DNA of 64,000 bases from Dehalococcoidia bacterium (GTDB lineage: Bacteria; Chloroflexota; Dehalococcoidia; Dehalococcoidales; W498): contig DUEE01000001.1 of the NCBI GenBank assembly GCA_011170285.1, positions 52,010-116,009 of the forward strand, in the 5' to 3' direction. A program made the translations under genes and the position numbers. The notes under the pieces are model-generated. The model was given only the letters and a program-made list of their open reading frames with translations. It was not told the origin of the DNA and did not search any database. Shown here piece after piece: positions 63,628 through 64,000 of this stretch (position 1 is the first letter of the stretch; each line of letters opens with the position of its first letter).

Positions 63628-64000
63628 ATGAAATATTCGACACCCCTTCGCTATCCTGGAGGAAAAAGTAAGCTATCCAACTTTATGAGGTTGGTTTTTG
63701 AGGAAAATAACCTCATAGGCGGACATTACGCAGAGCCTTATGCTGGAGGGGCAGGTGTTGCCTTTCACCTATTGTTTACCGGATATGCAAGTCATATCCA
63801 TATCAATGACATAAATAAATCCATATATTCCTTTTGGCACGTAGTACTGTATGACACAGATAACATATGCCGTCGAGGTCTTATCAATAGGTGTGTAAAT
63901 GTCAGGCAATGGCGAGTACCTCTTCCTGCTTGGTTTCGGTTTCTTCATTCCTCTCCTGAAAGCCAAACTCCAGGTAGACCTGCATCAGCTTCTCTGGGGC
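63628..64000 (+). pseudogene. D12-class DNA adenine methylase, broken or truncated at window edge
   Basis: From ATG 63628 the frame reads a Dam-like N-terminus: PLRYPGGKSKL (SAM motif), AEPYAGGAGVAFHLL, HINDINKSIYSFWHVVLYD. From about residue 95 (QWR) onward the text changes to VPLPAWFRFLHSSPESQTP, which no longer resembles a D12 enzyme. The complement there reads as another protein's C-terminus. The catalytic DPPY motif lies beyond the break or is lost. I infer that the gene was cut by an insertion or rearrangement near 63915. Confidence 0.7.
63902..64000 (-). CDS. C-terminal end of an unknown minus-strand protein (partial)
   Basis: The minus strand reads APEKLMQVYLEFGFQERN then EETETKQEEVLAIA and TGA at 63902, an open frame running out of the window with good protein character. 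It overlaps the end of the D12-like segment. The family cannot be told from 32 residues; a mobile-element protein would explain the broken methylase, but that is a guess. Confidence 0.5.
   Translation of the reverse strand, partial: APEKLMQVYLEFGFQERNEETETKQEEVLAIA

Overview
The window looks like a chromosome segment from an uncultured or poorly characterised Dehalococcoidia-type Chloroflexi bacterium. This rests on three things: a 16S rRNA gene standing without an adjacent 23S gene; a mix of bacterial genes with families common in archaea and Dehalococcoidia (RtcB/archease, PAC2, DUF89, archaemetzincin, a short core methionine synthase, a thymidylate-synthase-like protein); and a rich set of strict-anaerobe oxygen defence genes. 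The phylum is an inference; aligning the 16S gene would settle it.

Layout. 1-9.2 kb: a minus-strand archease-rtcB-cysM operon, then a plus-strand run of little-known genes ending in a thymidylate-synthase-like protein, then an MMPL/RND transporter and a J-domain protein. 9.3-15.2 kb: a lipoprotein, tRNA-Lys, a three-gene HoxE/HoxF/HoxU-like NADH diaphorase module with no hydrogenase beside it, and a DUF89 phosphatase. 15.4-19 kb: CopA with a YHS protein, then a gene graveyard (thioredoxin reductase pseudogene, a small gene with an in-frame amber codon, a small zinc-ribbon gene). 19.2-28.6 kb: an oxygen/NO/iron-sulfur island with a Crp/Fnr regulator, zinc ribbon, rubrerythrin, ferritin-like protein, SufC-SufB, high-molecular-weight rubredoxin, DUF438-hemerythrin-PAS protein, flavodiiron protein, flavodoxin, rubredoxin-like protein, desulfoferrodoxin and an encapsulated-ferritin-like protein. 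A 160-bp duplication and an Hsp20 fragment lie inside it.

29-35.8 kb: two exported proteins (one of about 1100 residues with five PPC-like repeats), then tRNA-Ile, a small membrane protein and 16S rRNA on the minus strand. The 16S gene keeps its own processing stem and a strong promoter. 35.8-44.5 kb: TldD/TldE, an AT-rich restriction-modification pair with a HEAT-repeat-fused methyltransferase, PAC2 and HEAT proteins, an acetyltransferase and a two-subunit MaoC-type dehydratase. 44.8-58.2 kb: an ABC-2 exporter coupled to mtnA (apparently using a CTG start), a DUF2971 gene, mtnP, core methionine synthase, small proteins, a THEP1 NTPase, a truncated archaemetzincin, a split phosphotransferase/kinase pair with a methyltransferase between, a PHP phosphoesterase, ahcY and metK. 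mtnA, mtnP, the methionine synthase, metK and ahcY together cover much of the S-adenosylmethionine cycle. 58.3-61.8 kb: phosphohexomutase, PGI/PMI and prephenate dehydrogenase. 62.2-64 kb: an AT-rich ParB-like gene plus a Dam-like methylase that appears broken at the right edge.

Intergenic spaces carry two dispersed repeat families: a multi-hairpin element with the core GAGGGGC-TTC-GCCCCTC followed by CCCTTCCCCTT-type hairpins, and a TCATTCTGAGCGAAGCGAAGAATC-type element. No CRISPR array or complete insertion sequence was seen.
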